Position numbers and translations under genes: made by a program. 64,000 nt of DNA from Plasmopara viticola. Lineage: Eukaryota > Oomycota > Peronosporomycetes > Peronosporales > Peronosporaceae. The stretch lies in contig MBPM02000054.1 of NCBI GenBank assembly GCA_001695595.3, positions 248,001-312,000 of the forward strand, read 5' to 3'. Below are positions 9,135 through 21,480 of the stretch, piece by piece. Within the stretch, counting starts at the first letter, position 1. The number at the start of each line of letters is the position of its first letter. The notes beneath the pieces were generated by a model. The model saw only the letters and a program-made list of their open reading frames with translations. It was not told the DNA's origin and ran no database searches.

Positions 9135-11540
9135 CTCCCACTCGACTCGTCAGCGCTTGGAGACTTGATGCCCACTTTGTTCCGAAGATTTCGAAATTGG
9201 ACAGCAGTGATTAGCTTGGGTATGATGCGTCGGACAATACTGCAGCATAACTTGACCTTCTTATACTTTCTCACGCACGAAGTGGTATCGAATGTCGATA
9301 TGAATTTTAGGATTATTGGTCAAAGCGATGGAACCTTGATTGTCCTCGTAGATCTTGATCGCTTGACTACTTGATGTTATACCAAGAGCGCACAGAAAAG
9401 TTATAAACCAAGTCGCCTCTTGAGCTGCTTCCATCAAAGCCATGTACTCTTCTTCTGTCGAAATAAGTGCTACTGTTCTTGTTTCTTGCTTCTCCAGCTG
9501 ACGCAACCTCCATTCATCATGAACGCATAGCCGCTTGTGCTTCGTCGGGTTACCAAATCTCCTGCCCAGTCTGCATGAGAATATCCTGGAAGTCCTTCTT
9601 GGTCTTAGGCTTTAAACGAAATGCCATACATCTTTGTTCCTTGCACGTATCGGAAGATCCTTTTGAGTGCTTGCCAGTGAGTTGGACATGGGTCCCGAGG
9701 CAAATTGGCTTAGTACTCCCACTGCGGCTACTATGTCCGGCCGAGTCCCAACCATCAAATACGTGAGGCAACCAACGGCATTTCGATATGGGACTTTTGC
9801 CATTGTCTCTTCATAGCAACACCCTCCTTCGCACAAGGCCTTGGTTAACTTGAGTCCTAGATCTTGAGGCGTTATGACGGGATAATACTTTTCCATGCCA
9901 AACTTTTTCAAGATCTCACTTGCGAATTTAGTTCGACGGATAGACACGTTACCACTCAGCGTTTCTTGATCAATCTCCATACCAAAAAAGAACTTGAGTC
10001 GACCAAGGTCTGTCATTTCAAATCGCTCGCTGAGTGCTTTCTTAGTCATTGTCAGTTGCTTGTCGTTGTTGTTGATTATGTTGTCGAAGATGCTGGCGAA
10101 GAAACATTTCGACCAGCGACTACATATCGGTAAGTACTGGTATCTACAATCAGTTGATGACTGCTTGAAGGAGCAGATTCAAGATGGGCAAAAGATCGGT
10201 TTTGGGATGGGAAGATGATTGCGCCCGGATAGTAAGTCGTTCTGATTGGCTTAGATAAATTATTGGCTCGGAGGTAGCATGTAGTTGCGAACTAAGGACC
10301 TTATAAATATATTCACTTTGCATTTTGCCATCTGCAGCTCAAGTGACCTTTATCTACAGTTATTCCATGCAAGCACCAGGTCATCAACGTAAAGTGCCAC
10401 GAGGATCAACTCTTCGTCATTGCGCCTGAAGTAAGTACAATGGTCTGCATCACACTTCGTAAACTTCATTTCCAGCATGAATACGTCAATTGTCTGATTC
10501 CACATCCGCGGTGACTGCTTCAAACCATAAAGCGAACGCTTTAGCTGTCAGACGTATTTTGGGTATACGTCGTTGACAGATCCGTCCGGTTGCACCATGT
10601 GACGTTCAGAGGCCGTTAAGAAAGGCTGTCTTGACGTCCATCTGATGCAACATCAAATTGTGCTTGGCCGACAGACTTAGTAAAACCTGATCGAATTAAA
10701 ATTGGCCAGTGGTGCAAAAGTCTCTTCGTAGTCGACACCATACTTTGGAGAAAAGCCTTTGGCCACGAGTTGTGCCTTGAACCGCTCAATCTCTCCGGCT
10801 TGATTTTTCTTGATCGGGAAAACCCATCTACAGCCAGTAGCCTTGCGACCTTTGGGCAAAGGTACTAAGTCCCAGGTCTTGTTCTTGCGAAGAGAACTTA
10901 CTTCAGCATCACACGCCTCCTTCCATTTGGCCGCGCTGCTGGATTCCATTGCTGTCTTGAAAGTTGTCGGCATTTCTCCCACTGAATTCACAACAAAGGC
11001 CGCTTCAAAATCTTGGGCCGATGCAGACATTTCATCCAGCGATTGATGCCGACTTGGCCTTTTTGGTGTTAGAATTTGCGCAGCTGTTTCAAGCGATTGG
11101 TTCCGCTGGTGTCGGTTACTGCCGGGCTCAAAATCCAAATCCACAATAGGCCGAGTTCCTGCGTGCTGCTTCTTTTCAGGCTCCATGTCCTGATCTTGCA
11201 TAATTTTTTTCATTTTCTGAATGATCACAATCAACCTCTTTGGTATCTTCAAAAACAGCTTTTTCTGACTTGGTGATTGGCATCCCGTCGTCAAAGATAG
11301 TTTCCATATATTGTGCGTCTCGACTGACCAGAACGCAAACGCTTGCAATTATTTCAGACGTGTATGATTTTTCATGCTCTGAATACCCAAGAAACCCACA
11401 GCGAGCTGATCGAGCATCAAATTTTATTAATTTCTCTTTGGGAAGTGAGACGTACGTACGGCACCCGAACACCTTCAAGTTTGCCAGCAAAGGCTTTTTG
11501 CCAGTTCACACTTGAAACGGCGACACATCACTACCAATGG
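9135..11540 (-). pseudogene. pol: Clade A pol 3' half (integrase tail, RT, RNase H) with an antisense solo LTR in RT
   Basis: Minus-strand order from 11540 down: integrase C-terminus (VSPFQ, LLANLKVFGC, CGFLGYSEHEKSY), acidic linker (DMEPEKKQ, GSNRHQRNQSLE), RT start ([45 protein letters not shown], YEETFAP), YVDD at 10391-10380, then RT tail (ALSERFEMTDLGRLKFFFGMEI) and RNase H (ALISTEEEYMALMEAAQEATW). RT is split at 10070-10358 by a plus-strand solo LTR just past YVDDLVLA. There are several frameshifts. The 5' side is cut at 11540 by the next LTR, so gag, protease and most of integrase are missing. Confidence 0.85.
10070..10358 (+). mobile_element. Solo LTR (type A1) inserted antisense in RT, copy 1
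   Basis: 289 bp from TGTTGATTATG to TATCTACA in plus orientation, inside a minus-strand RT. Target duplication GTTGT at 10065-10069 and GTTAT (one mismatch) at 10359-10363. No internal region is present, so this is an LTR-LTR recombinant or a solo LTR. The same insertion at the same RT position occurs at 16543-16830. Confidence 0.85.
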
Positions 11541-11831
11541 TGGTGACTTCGGTTGAGCACCGGGCGAGAAAGGAATGGCTTTGGAAGTGCGAAGGAAGTC
11601 TACACTTGTGGAGTGGAGACGACTGTGCAAGAGAAGAAATATTTGGAAGTGATGTTATTTGTGGATTTTGCTTAAGCTAACTGATTTATATGTAGTCCAC
11701 ATATAAATCGTACAAAGGTCATCCAATCATCCTATGCGTCTAATCAGCAGTAAAAACGCCGTAATTACGCGGCATCGACTTGGACAGTTCTTCGATTAGC
11801 TAATCGGTACTTCAACCGTCAACCTACAATA
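11541..11831 (-). repeat. LTR type C, minus strand (3' LTR of the 11832-15221 element)
   Basis: 291 bp. On the minus strand it starts TATTGTAGGTTGACGG (TG changed to TA) and ends GTCACCA. It matches the plus-strand LTR at 2813-3094. A purine-rich GATGGACG sits just before the start on the minus strand. It interrupts clade A integrase homology at 11540. Confidence 0.75.
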
Positions 11832-14347
11832 CGTCCATCAATGCGAACACGCGTGTATGCCAAGTGCCATTGTTTAGTCCTTGTGACGCGGTCCTGGTAG
11901 TCCCTTGGTCTTGATGTCCGCCAGCATCACCGAAGTTTCAGAGTTCTCAAGCTTGATCTCAACACGCTTGATTTCGTCACGTCGTTCGTTGTCGTTCTCG
12001 ACAAGCTCGATGCCCAATCCGAACGCACACTTCCCGCTATCAGCCAATTCGAAACGCGTTTTCAAGTCATTCTTTGTATGCGCAATCATTTTGTCGAGAA
12101 ACTAGTCACTAACACACCGTCGACATAAACCAGCAATAGCATGCACTAATCATTCGAAACTTTGAGGTAAAGAGACGGGTCGAAATTGGATACTTCAAAA
12201 CCAATAGAGCAGACGAACTCGTGAAAAGTTTCATTCCATACTCCTGAAGCTTGTTTCAGGCCATCAATTGCTTTTACTAGCTCAAGACAGTCGAAGCGTT
12301 CATCAACTTCGACACCTTCAGGGACCGCGCAAAACACGTTTTCCTTCATTTTACCAGAAAGGAAAGCTGTAACTACGTCAAGTTGGTCCAGTGTCCAGTC
12401 AAAGTAGTTCGAAATTGCAATCAACATGCGCAGTGTCACGTACTTGACCACTGGCGAGAACGTCTCCGTGCAGTCAACCCATACTTTTGCTTAAACCCTT
12501 TCGCCACGAGGCGTGCCTTGTACTTCTCAATTGACCCATCAGCTTTGCGCTTGATCTTGAACACCCACTTTGTTCCGAAAGTGTGCTGTCCAGTTGGCAA
12601 TTTGGTCGCTCGAACCACGCCACGAAGCTTTATCGACGCTAACTCGGCACAAATTGCTTGACGCCAATGCACCTGATTCGGTCCTCGAACGGCTTCTTCG
12701 AACGTTGTCGGTCAGAAACTTCAGCACTTTCAACTGCGTTTACACTTGCTCGCCAAAAAACTTGGGATGTAGCATCAACATCCTCCTCGTCACTTGCTTT
12801 GCACTCTTCATACAGATTGGCTTGAGTGCTCTTCGCTTAACTCGGTGAAGGTCATGTTCATTTGGCGCACTTGCTTCTACTAGACCGATATACGATGAGC
12901 TGGAGAAATCCGTCGAGTGCCTTGTTCTTGATTTTCCGCGCGACTTTTGCGCTTTCTGGTCTGTTTGCACTGCGTAGTGCAAGACTCATAGCTGCTGATA
13001 TCCATCAATTTGAAGTCCAGCTCCGTTTCATCGGCGAGTTCTTGCGGCAGTTTGGGCAAAATTCCGAACGTTGACTCGTCAAAGGCAACATCACGTGTAA
13101 TCACAACTCGATCCGCCTCAATGTCATAAACACGATAAGCCTTCGATGTTTCTTCACATCCCATGAATAGACCTTCACGAGACTTCGGATCTCAATTTGA
13201 TCACTTTTCCTTAGGCGTTAGCATAAACGCTCGGCAGCCAAAAATCGCATGTGCTTCACACTTGGTTGAGATCCGTAGATAATCTCAAACGGAGTGTGTT
13301 CTTGGGACTTGGGCGACGGCGATCATTTTTTAATGTTAAGTGCCGCCATGGCTGCTTCGGCCCAAAAACACTCGTCAAGCTTGGCGTAGTGAAGCATACT
13401 GCGGCAAATCGTTACGATTGCGCATATTGCACATTCCGCCGTGCCGTTGGTCTGGTGCGCATATGGAACGGTAACCTGCTGCTCTATTCCATGATCATCG
13501 TGAATTGCCTTGAGCGTTGTCGTCGCAAGTTCACGTGCACCACCGTGTCGGACAAACTCGACTGTGTAGTCGTGTGAGTCTGCACTGCTATGATTTACTT
13601 CTTGATGCATTCTTCACTTTCAATTTTGGCGCGCAGGCTAAAACCCTTCATGCATCCACTGCCTTCGTCAACGATAAGCAGCAGGAATTTGCTTCCTCCC
13701 TGCGACTGAACTCCCATCGGACCACAAGTGTCAATGTGCAGCGACTCAAACGGATTGTAGTGACGCTCGCTCAGGTTACTACAAAATGATCTTTGCACCA
13801 TCTTTCCTTCTTGACAGCCACGGCACACGCTTGATCCGCTTGATATTGCTGGCATCTTGGCATCCTTGATCATGCCCTAAGAGACCATCCTGCATAAGAC
13901 ATCCACTGGTGCGTGGCCCATACGCGCATATAAATATTCAATCTCAATTGCGAGGCAGTATTCACCGATCGTTCTGACGTACGAAGCCAGTAGAGTGAAG
14001 CCACAAGATCCGCTATCGCCACCAGTTGTCGAGAGCCTTTTCACAAAAATTCATCTCAGCACCATAAAAAAAAACTTGGAACTTGCCGCTTTTGTTGATC
14101 TGCGGTATCGAAAGAACATTCTTGCTCATGCTTGGGACATAAAGCGCGTTCTTGATTACGATTTTGCGCTTTTTACCGTAACGTAGAACCACTTTTTCAT
14201 AATACTCCCGATACCGTTGATTGTAGCCCTGTTGCCATCTGCGACTAACACTTCGCCTTCATTGCTCTCGTCCAAAGTTTCAAACTTGGACTTGTCGCGG
14301 CAAATGTGATGCGTCGCCCCACTGTCAATTGCCCACATTCCACACAT
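11832..14347 (-). pseudogene. pol: Clade B pol pseudogene, minus strand
   Basis: From 14347 down: protease ([13 protein letters not shown], Asp intact); pre-integrase at 13873-13780 with CRGCQEGK; integrase 13750-13320 (VRHGGARELAT, HQTNGTAECAI where the catalytic Glu region is altered, FWAEAAMAA); GCEETSKAYRVYDIEAD at 13164; RT 12672-12110 ([42 protein letters not shown]). The RT catalytic box is YVDG, not YVDD (12127-12116), so the second Asp is lost. RT tail and RNase H are mostly deleted: GIELVENDNE jumps to RRDEIKRVEIKLE. Several frameshifts. Confidence 0.8.
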
Positions 14348-15221
14348 ATTCTTGGTCGTCGAAAGTCCACATTCTAATAAACAGCAAAAGCCACTCGATC
14401 GTATTCGCCATTGTAGCTACCGCTGTAGCCTTGCCACTGAACTTGATTTGCTCCGCGTCCACGGGCAATGCCGCCAAGTCGAGCTCCGCGATTTTCTTCC
14501 TTCTGCTTGGTCCAGCACCGCTCCACCGTGTGCCTCAATTTTCCGTAGAATGCACACTGACGAATCTCACGCTAGGTAACAAAGGCTTAGTTGTTTCCTC
14601 AGTCTTCACCGGCGTCGTCTTGTTTCCTTGTCTCTTAATGTGCTCATTCGTAAGCACCTTTACGACGTCTTGCGATCGCAGTTCCTCGCTGCTCATCTCC
14701 AAGTTGAGAAGGACATTCTCGTAGCTTAAGGGAAGGCTGCACAACAAGCAAATCGCCACGCCCTCATCCTCCATCTTAGCGCCGATGCTGGTGAGCTTGG
14801 CGCTGATGTTGATGACTTGATTGCAATGATTCATCACATTGCCGCCTTCCGCCATCTCCATACTGAACAGCTGTCGCTTCAGAAAAATCCGCCCCATCTT
14901 CTGCGATCCGCCGTAGAGAATTTCAATCGTGCCCATGCCGTCCATGCCTCTTCGCAGTCATCCACCACGTGATGGTAATCCGCGCTCATGTGAAGGAGCA
15001 TTAAACCGAATGCAATGTTGCTAAGTTTGACGTACTCCTCCATAGCGCGTCAGTCGGCGTAGGAGGGGGTGGTTTCCCGGTTAACCACGTGCCACGTCGA
15101 CTTGGTCAGAAAAACGCCACGCATGTAGCAGCTCCATGTCGCGTAATTGTCCCCATCGAACTTGTCAACTGAGATCTTGGTAGCGATTTCTTGGACAGAG
15201 GGTATCGTGCTTGGGCTCATA
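14348..15221 (-). pseudogene. gag: Clade B gag pseudogene, minus strand
   Basis: Clade B Gag on the minus strand. The longest open part is 14945-14535: [67 protein letters not shown]. The zinc knuckle after HSTEN is shifted out of frame near 14540, and the basic tail is broken. The N-terminal part (15221-14946) keeps WHVVNRE but with frameshifts. It starts next to the primer site at 15222-15234. Confidence 0.75.
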
Positions 15222-15287
15222 GCCTGTTGAAATCGGTTGAGAGTTGGACGAGAAAGGAATGGCTTTGGAAGTGCGAAGGAAGTCTAC
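15222..15287 (-). repeat. Primer site and truncated 5' LTR remnant (type C), minus strand
   Basis: On the minus strand the last 53 bp of a type C LTR (15287-15235, ending TTTCAACA) is followed by a primer-site version GGCTATGAGCCCA (15234-15222). The rest of the LTR has been lost. The break near 15287 lies where GAAGTCTAC runs into an unrelated gag sequence. This confirms the CAACA end for type C. Confidence 0.7.
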
Positions 15288-15654
15288 TCCATCTTGGCAC
15301 CGATACTGCTTAGCTTGGCGCTGATGCTAAGAACCTCATTGCAGTGATGGAGGACATTGTCGCCTTCCGCCATTTCCGAGCTGAAAAGTTGGCGCTTTAG
15401 GTAAATGCGTCCAGCCTTTTGTGACCCGCCGTTAAGTGTTTAATACGATTCCAGGCAGCATAAGCTTCTTCGCAGTTGTCGACTACATGATGATAATTAG
15501 TGAATGTCGGCGTGACCTCCCGATTAACCACGTGCCACACCGACTTGGTGAGAATCACGCCGCGCATGTATCGGTACTACGTAGCGAAATTATCTCCGTT
15601 GAACTTGTCGACAAGCACTTTTGACGAGACATCTTGCGTGTAGGACATGGTCGT
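15288..15654 (-). pseudogene. Clade B gag 5' fragment of a D-LTR element, minus strand
   Basis: Minus-strand reading from 15654: start region, then [20 protein letters not shown] sequence, then the ALFSSEMA...[12 protein letters not shown] and [12 protein letters not shown] segment of clade B gag, with frameshifts and a missing stretch in the middle. It stops at 15288 against the LTR remnant of the neighbouring element. Its own LTR and primer site lie at 15655-15925. A short, dead 5' end only. Confidence 0.65.
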
Positions 15655-15925
15655 TGGGCTCTAACCTGTTGATATTCGGAGGCCGAAAGGTAAGGAAGGC
15701 TGAAGAAGCGAAGTGGAGAGACGTTTGCGTTGAAGCGAAGACACTTGACTGAGAGGAAGTAATTTTGGAAGTGTTTGATCTATTGGGGTTTACATTTTTA
15801 CTTCCGTAGCCACTCATTCTACATGACGTAACTACCTTAAACAGTAAAAAGTAGAAACTATGTTGAACCGCGGCTCGGATTGGACCGGGTCGGGTTGGGT
15901 ACGTTACCTGAGACCCAAATCAAGA
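15655..15925 (-). repeat. Primer site and 5' LTR type D, minus strand
   Basis: On the minus strand the LTR runs 15925-15667, ending GAATATCAACA. The primer site GGTTAGAGCCC-like follows (15666-15655). It matches the plus-strand type D LTR at 22413-22660, for example the CGCGGTTCAACATAG and AATGAGTGGCTACG blocks. Relative to that copy it has an extra GC-rich insert near 15880. 15926-15963 between this LTR and the next fragment is unassigned. Confidence 0.7.
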
Positions 15926-15963
15926 GGATACGGACCGATCGTGTCGTGAAGCGCAAGTGCCCT

Positions 15964-18939
15964 TCTCCAGCTGACGCAACCTCCATTCATCATGAACGCA
16001 TAGCCGCTTGTGCTTCGTCGGGTCTCCAAATCGCCTGCCCAATCTGCATCTGAACAGCCTCAAAGTTCTTTTTGGTTCTGAGCTTTAAGTGTAATGTCAT
16101 GCGTCTTTGTTCCTTGCTCGTATCGGAAGACTCTTTTGAGTGCCTGCCAGTGAGTTGGACATGGGTCCCGAGGCAAATTGGCTTAGTACTCCCACTGCGG
16201 CTACTATGTCCGGCCGAGTCCCAACTATCAAGTACATGAGGCAACCAACGGCATTTCGATATGGGACTTTTGCCATTGTCTCTTCATAGCAACACCCTCC
16301 TTCGCACATGGCCTTGGCTAACTTGAGTCCTAGATTTTGAGGCGTTTTGACGGGATAACACTTTTCCATGCCAAACTTTTTCAAGATGTCACTTGCGAAT
16401 TTAGTTCGACGAATAGACACGTTACCACTCAGCGTTTCTTGATCAATCTCCATGCCAAAAAAGAACTTGAGTCGACCAAGGTCCGTCATTTCAAATCGCT
16501 CGCTGAGTGCTTTCTTAGTCATCGTCAGTTGCTTGTCGTTGTTGTTGATTATGTTGTCGAAGATGCTGGCGAAGAAACATTTCGACCAGGGACTACATAT
16601 CGGTAAGTACTGGTATCTACAATCAGTTGATGACTGCTTGAAGGAGCAGATTCAAGATGGGCAAAAGATCGGTTTTGGGATGGGAAGATGATTGCGCCCG
16701 GATAGTAAGTCGTTCTGATTGGCTTAGATAAATTATTGGCTTGGAGGTAGCATGTAGTTGCGAACTAAGGACCTTATAAATATATTCACTTTGCATTTTG
16801 CCATCTTCAGCTCAAGTGACTTGATCGACAGTTGTTGCATGCAAGCACCAGGTCATCAACATAAAGTGCCAAGAGGTTCAATCCTTCGTCATTGCGCTGA
16901 CGTAAATACAATGGTCTGCATCCAACTTCGTTAACTTCGTTTTCAGCGTGAACGCGTCAATTGTAAAACCACACCCACGGTGTCTGCTTCAAACCATAAA
17001 GGGAGCACTTTAGCTGACAGACGTATTTTGGTAATACGTCGTTGACAGATCCGCCCGGTTGCATTTTGTAAATGTCCTCGTCCAGACTGCCTTTAAAAAC
17101 GGCTGAATTGACGTCCATCTGATGCAACATCAAATTGTGCTTGGCCGATTGACTTAGCAAAATTCTGATCGAGGTGAACTTGGCCAGTGGTGCAAAAGTC
17201 TCTTCGTAGTCGAACCATACTTTGGAGAAAAGCCTTTGGCCACGAGTCGTGCCTTAAACCGCTTAATCTCTCTGGTTTAATTTAACTTGATGCTGAAGAC
17301 TCATCTAGCCAGTAGCCTTACGACTGTTTGGCAGCGGTACTAAGTCTAACGTCTTGTTCTTGCAAAGAGAACCCACTTTAGAATTACACGTCTCCTTCCA
17401 TTTGGCCGCGTTGCTGGATTCCATTGCCGACTTAAAAGTTGTCAACATTTTCCCACTGAATCCACAACAAAGGCCGCTTCGAAATCTTGGGTCGATGCAG
17501 ACATTTCCTCCAGCGATTGATAGCGACTTGGCCTCTTTGCTGTTGGAATTTGCGCCGATTTTTCAAGTGACTGGTTCCGCTGGTGTCGCTTACTACCGGG
17601 CTCAAAATCCAAACCCACGATAGGCTGCGTTTGAGAGTGCTGCTCGCTTTTAGGCTCCATGTCTTCATCATGCATAGCGTTTTCATTTTCCGAGCGGTCA
17701 AAATCGGCTCTTTCGGTCTCGTCAAATACAGCTTCTGCTGACTTAAAGTATATTCCATGAATTTTGCGTCCCGACTTATCAGAACGCGACCGCTAGCAAT
17801 TTTTTGCAAACCTGTACGCTTTTTCATGTTCTGAATAGCTAAGAAAACGGCACCGAGCCGAACGAGAATTTAACTTGAATCGTTTCTCTTCAGGAACTGA
17901 GACGTAAGTATGGCAGCCAAATACCTTTAAATTTGCCAACAAAGGGTTCTTGCCAGTCCATAGTTGAAATGGCGACGCATCATGATAAACGGCTCGTGAT
18001 GGACATCGGTTGCGAAGAAACGCAGCAGTAAAAACAGCTTCACCCCAATTCGCTTTTGGCAGACCAGCGTGCTCCAGCATGCACCGTCTACACTCAACAA
18101 GTGTACGTCTCATGCGTTCTGCGACTCCATTCAGCTGTGGCGTGTACGGTGGCGTAAACGTGTGTATAATGCCGCGCTCTGCACAAAATTTTGCCATTGC
18201 TCCAGAATTGTATTCGCCACCATTATCACAACGAAGAGATTTGACGCGCATGTTGGTCTGGTTATCGGCCGGCGCAACGAAAGCCACCTAGTATAACACG
18301 TATACAGCACAGTATTGCGACTTCTCGTCGATAAAAGTAGCGAAATAACGCTTGCCACTGAATGTCGCCGTTTGCATGAGTCCACACACATCGCTGTGAA
18401 TGACTTCAAGACATTTCTTTGCCCGATTCGCTGAAGACTTTATGAAGCTTACCCGCGTCAGTTTGCCAAGAGCGCACCCTTTGCATAGCTCCCACTTGTT
18501 AACAGACTTCAGGTCAATACCTGCTCCATAGCCTTTTAAAACAATTGTGGAAAGACCACCGTGACCAATGTGACCTAGTCGAAGGTGCCAGAGGTACGAC
18601 GTGGTGTCCCCATGGCAGGCATCCCAAAGAGCTAGTCAAATTGGCCTCGTCAACAATAATCGGCTTCATGCAAAGCTTGAATAGTCCCTTGCCTTCACGA
18701 GCGCCCAACTTTCAGCGAAGATCTTTCGCTTCAGCAAAGCAGCCGTCGTGCTCAAACGTTACTGGACCAACATCCTTTGTGAAGCGTTCAACGGAGAATA
18801 AATTCCGCGAAAGTTGCGGAATGGGCCAAACCGACGTAAGAACACCTCTCCTCATTCCGCGAGGCGTAAACATCGACATAACAATGTCATCCGTTCCCAT
18901 AGCTTAAACAACACCATCATCCGCGAGATGCATATCCAC
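15964..18939 (-). pseudogene. pol: Clade A pol (protease tail to RNase H) with the same antisense solo LTR in RT
   Basis: From 18939 down: protease tail (HLADDGVV then stop; MGTDDIVMSMFTPRG, LSRNLFSVERFTKDVG), pre-integrase (18660-18470, HLRLGHIGHGGL-like, ELCKGCALGKLTRV), integrase with an open frame 18287-17793 (LRCDNGGEYNSG, YTPQLNGVAERM, ANWGEAVFTA; Asp and Glu boxes intact), LLANLKVFGCHTYV, RT (LHQMDVNSAVF, CQLKCSLYGLKQT), YVDD at 16863-16852, then after the solo LTR the RT tail and RNase H. Truncated in RNase H at 15964. It is a close sister of 9135-11540. Confidence 0.85.
16543..16830 (+). mobile_element. Solo LTR (type A1) inserted antisense in RT, copy 2
   Basis: 288 bp, TGTTGATTATG to GATCGACA, flanked by perfect 5-bp target duplications GTTGT (16538-16542 and 16831-16835). 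It sits at the same RT codon position as the copy at 10070-10358 and is nearly identical to it by eye. The host RT is on the minus strand. Confidence 0.9.
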
Positions 18940-19600
18940 TGAGATGAGGACGTCGCAAATTGTCTGCTTCGGAGTCTGCCAAAAAGCTACGAGAACGTCG
19001 TGCCAAACTTGGAAATGAGCAGTGCAAAATTGCGGACGCAAGACGTTGTGAAGGTGCTGACAAACGAGCACATCAAGAGAATAGGTGAGAGGACCCCAGC
19101 GGTAAAAACTGAAGACGCAGCCAAGGCGTTCAGTGCCGAAAGAGAGTCTCGCCAATGCACATATTGTGGTAAATTGGGGCATACGATGGAACGATGCTGG
19201 ACCAAGCAAAAAGATGACAATCGAGGAGCTCGACGCGGCGTACAAAATCGTGTACGCGGAGCTAGCAACGTACAGTTTCGGTACAACAATGACAACGATT
19301 ACGATCGGATCGCATTTGCAGTATCATTGGAATGCGAGCTGTATTCGGGCAAGGAAATGCCAGGCATGTAGGCCATTGACAGTGGTGCCACGCACCACAT
19401 ATGCTACGACAAATCCAAGTTTTGAACCCTGCATGAACAAAATTGTGGCGAGCTTTCGGTAGCAGATGGGTGTAGGAACAATTTTTGAGCAGGTGGTGCT
19501 ACCCAACGGTGGCATACGCGACATCGAGATCAAAAACGCGCTTTACGTTCCAAAGATGAGCAAGAGCCTGCTTTCTGTCTCACAGATCAACAAAAGCGGT
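18940..19600 (+). pseudogene. Clade B gag C-terminus and protease, 5'-truncated
   Basis: Begins abruptly inside gag ([17 protein letters not shown]), directly against an inverted clade A fragment. An open frame at 19000-19371 carries [14 protein letters not shown] and a complete zinc knuckle [18 protein letters not shown] replaces the Trp before the protease box, which then reads [11 protein letters not shown] (about 19376-19410). The protease continues with [24 protein letters not shown] and shifts frame. No LTR or start codon is present on the 5' side. Confidence 0.8.
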
Positions 19601-20860
19601 TGCTCTTAAGTGGTGTTTGACGGTGCCCGCATGGACATTGCGTCGAAGAATTCGAAAGGGGTGGTGGCAACAGCTGACTTAGTTGATGATCTTTACTGGC
19701 TATGGACTCCACGGCCATCGACTATTGTGGTTATCTCAACAAACAAGATTGACCTGCATGCGCGATTGGGCCACGCGCCAAGTGATTTGCTCCGCAAAAT
19801 TATTGCTGGTGAAATGATTAAGGACGTTTATGATGCATCAATGTCAATTTTGCCGAGCATTTGTCGCGGGTGCCAAGAGGGTAAGATGGTCCAGAAACCG
19901 TTTCCAAGTAACCCTTACAAGCGGCGCTTTGCCTCCTTTGAGCTCTACACTTTGACATCTGTGGCCTAATGGAGCAAGTATCACTTGGCGGAAGCAAGTA
20001 TCTACTACTATTCGTGGACGAGGCCAGTGGATGTATGAAGGGTTTCTGCTTGCGAGCCAGATCGGACAGCGAAGATGCAATCAAGACTTACATCTTAAAG
20101 GTCCAGACTTAATTTGGAAAGAAGGTCAAGTTTATACGACATGACGGAGCTCGTGAGTTTGCAACCAACTCGCTGAAGGATTTCTACGAGAACGAGGGTG
20201 TTGAGCAGCAGGTAACAGTTCCATATGTGCATCAAACCAACGGAACAGGTGAGCGCACTATAAGGACAATTGTGACTATTGGACGCAGCATACTACATCA
20301 CGCTAAACTGGACAACAGTTTCTGGGGAGAGGCTGCTATGACTGCAATATAGATCAAGAACTGCCTTCCCTCACCAAGAATCAAGAGCAAGACTTCATTC
20401 GAGATCATTAACAAGCTCAAGCCTAGTGTTGGACATATGCGTGTCTTTGGGTGTCGGGCCTACGTTTTGACCCCAAAGGAAAAGAGGCTCAAGTGGGACC
20501 CCAAGTCTCGAGTTAATGAGTTTGAAAACTATGAAGAAGTGTCCAAAGCATATCGAGTCTACGACATTCAAACTCTTCTGATCAGTCGGGACGCAAAGTT
20601 TGATGAATCAAGTTTTGGTGATTTAGAAGTCAGCATTTTTGACGACATTAATGAGGCGAACATGGACTTCGACTCACTCGAGATAGAAGACGATAAATTC
20701 ACATACACGACGAAATACAAGCAAACAGGTAAGCGCAAGCTGCGACAACACGAACAGAACCAAAGAACTTCAAGTCCCGAGTATTGTGAAGCAGGTTTGG
20801 AAGAAACAAGTGCTTCTGAAGAAATGAACCCTCGTCAAACCATGCGGCAATCTCGTGTGC
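19601..20860 (+). pseudogene. Clade B pre-integrase and integrase (copy 2 block)
   Basis: Pre-integrase finger at 19740-19890: HARLGHAP and CRGCQEGK, all zinc ligands visible. Integrase core 19980-20350: LLLFVDEASGCMKGF, IRHDGAREFAT, HQTNGTGERTIR (catalytic Glu present), FWGEAAMTAI, with stops near 20110 and 20350. A 177-codon frame (20437-20970) holds the C-terminal GCRAYVLTPKEKR and LKWDPKSR boxes and the acidic linker. From 20345 onward it parallels 6866-7382. It ends at the inverted segment. Confidence 0.8.
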
Positions 20861-21480
20861 AGACCATGAAATGCCTTGTCGAGTACGAGACAGTCAGAAT
20901 TCTTGTGAAGTTCGACCTCTTCTGGTGGAGTGCAGTAAACAGCTTCCTTCATTCTTCCATACAGGAATAGCTGTCTCTACATCCAATTGGACTAGTGGCC
21001 ACTCAAAATACTACGTCAAGGCGATGACCATTCGTAACGTTACGTACTCGACCACAGGCGAAAACGTTTCTGTATAGTCAATCCCATGTTTCTGTCGAAA
21101 GCCCTTTGCCACGAGTCGAGCCTTGTATTTCTCAATTGAGCCGTCGGCCTTTCGCTTGATCTTGAAAACCCCTTTGGTTTCGATAGCATGTAGTCCTGAC
21201 GGCAACTTTGCAGCTCGAAAGACTTGACGAAGTCGCAATAAATTTAGATCCGCACGAATAGCTTTGCGCCAATGAAGCTGATCAGGTTCACTTACAGCAT
21301 CTTAATAAGTGGCTAGTTCGGATAAGTCGTAAGCTTCGACAGTGTTTACACTCGCACGCAAGAATGTCGGTGAAGTTGAGTCGATGTTTTCGTCCTCGGA
21401 AGCATGAGCTTCTTGGCCAACGCTTGGTCCTGTTTCTGAAACAAGCTTCTTGCGTATGGAGTCAAACTTTCGATGGCTTT
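20861..21480 (-). pseudogene. Inverted RT N-terminal segment (copy 2)
   Basis: The same 620-bp inverted RT piece as 7383-8002, with the same edges (AGACCATG on the left, the TTTGTGTGTTCG area on the right). Minus-strand reading gives [24 protein letters not shown] in shortened form, [21 protein letters not shown], and VYCTPPEEVELHK. Only scattered point differences separate the two copies. Confidence 0.85.

Noticed and set aside
15926..15963. Short orphan stretch between the type D LTR and clade A RNase H
   Set aside because: Too short to assign. It could be an extended LTR start or junction filler, and no motif was seen.
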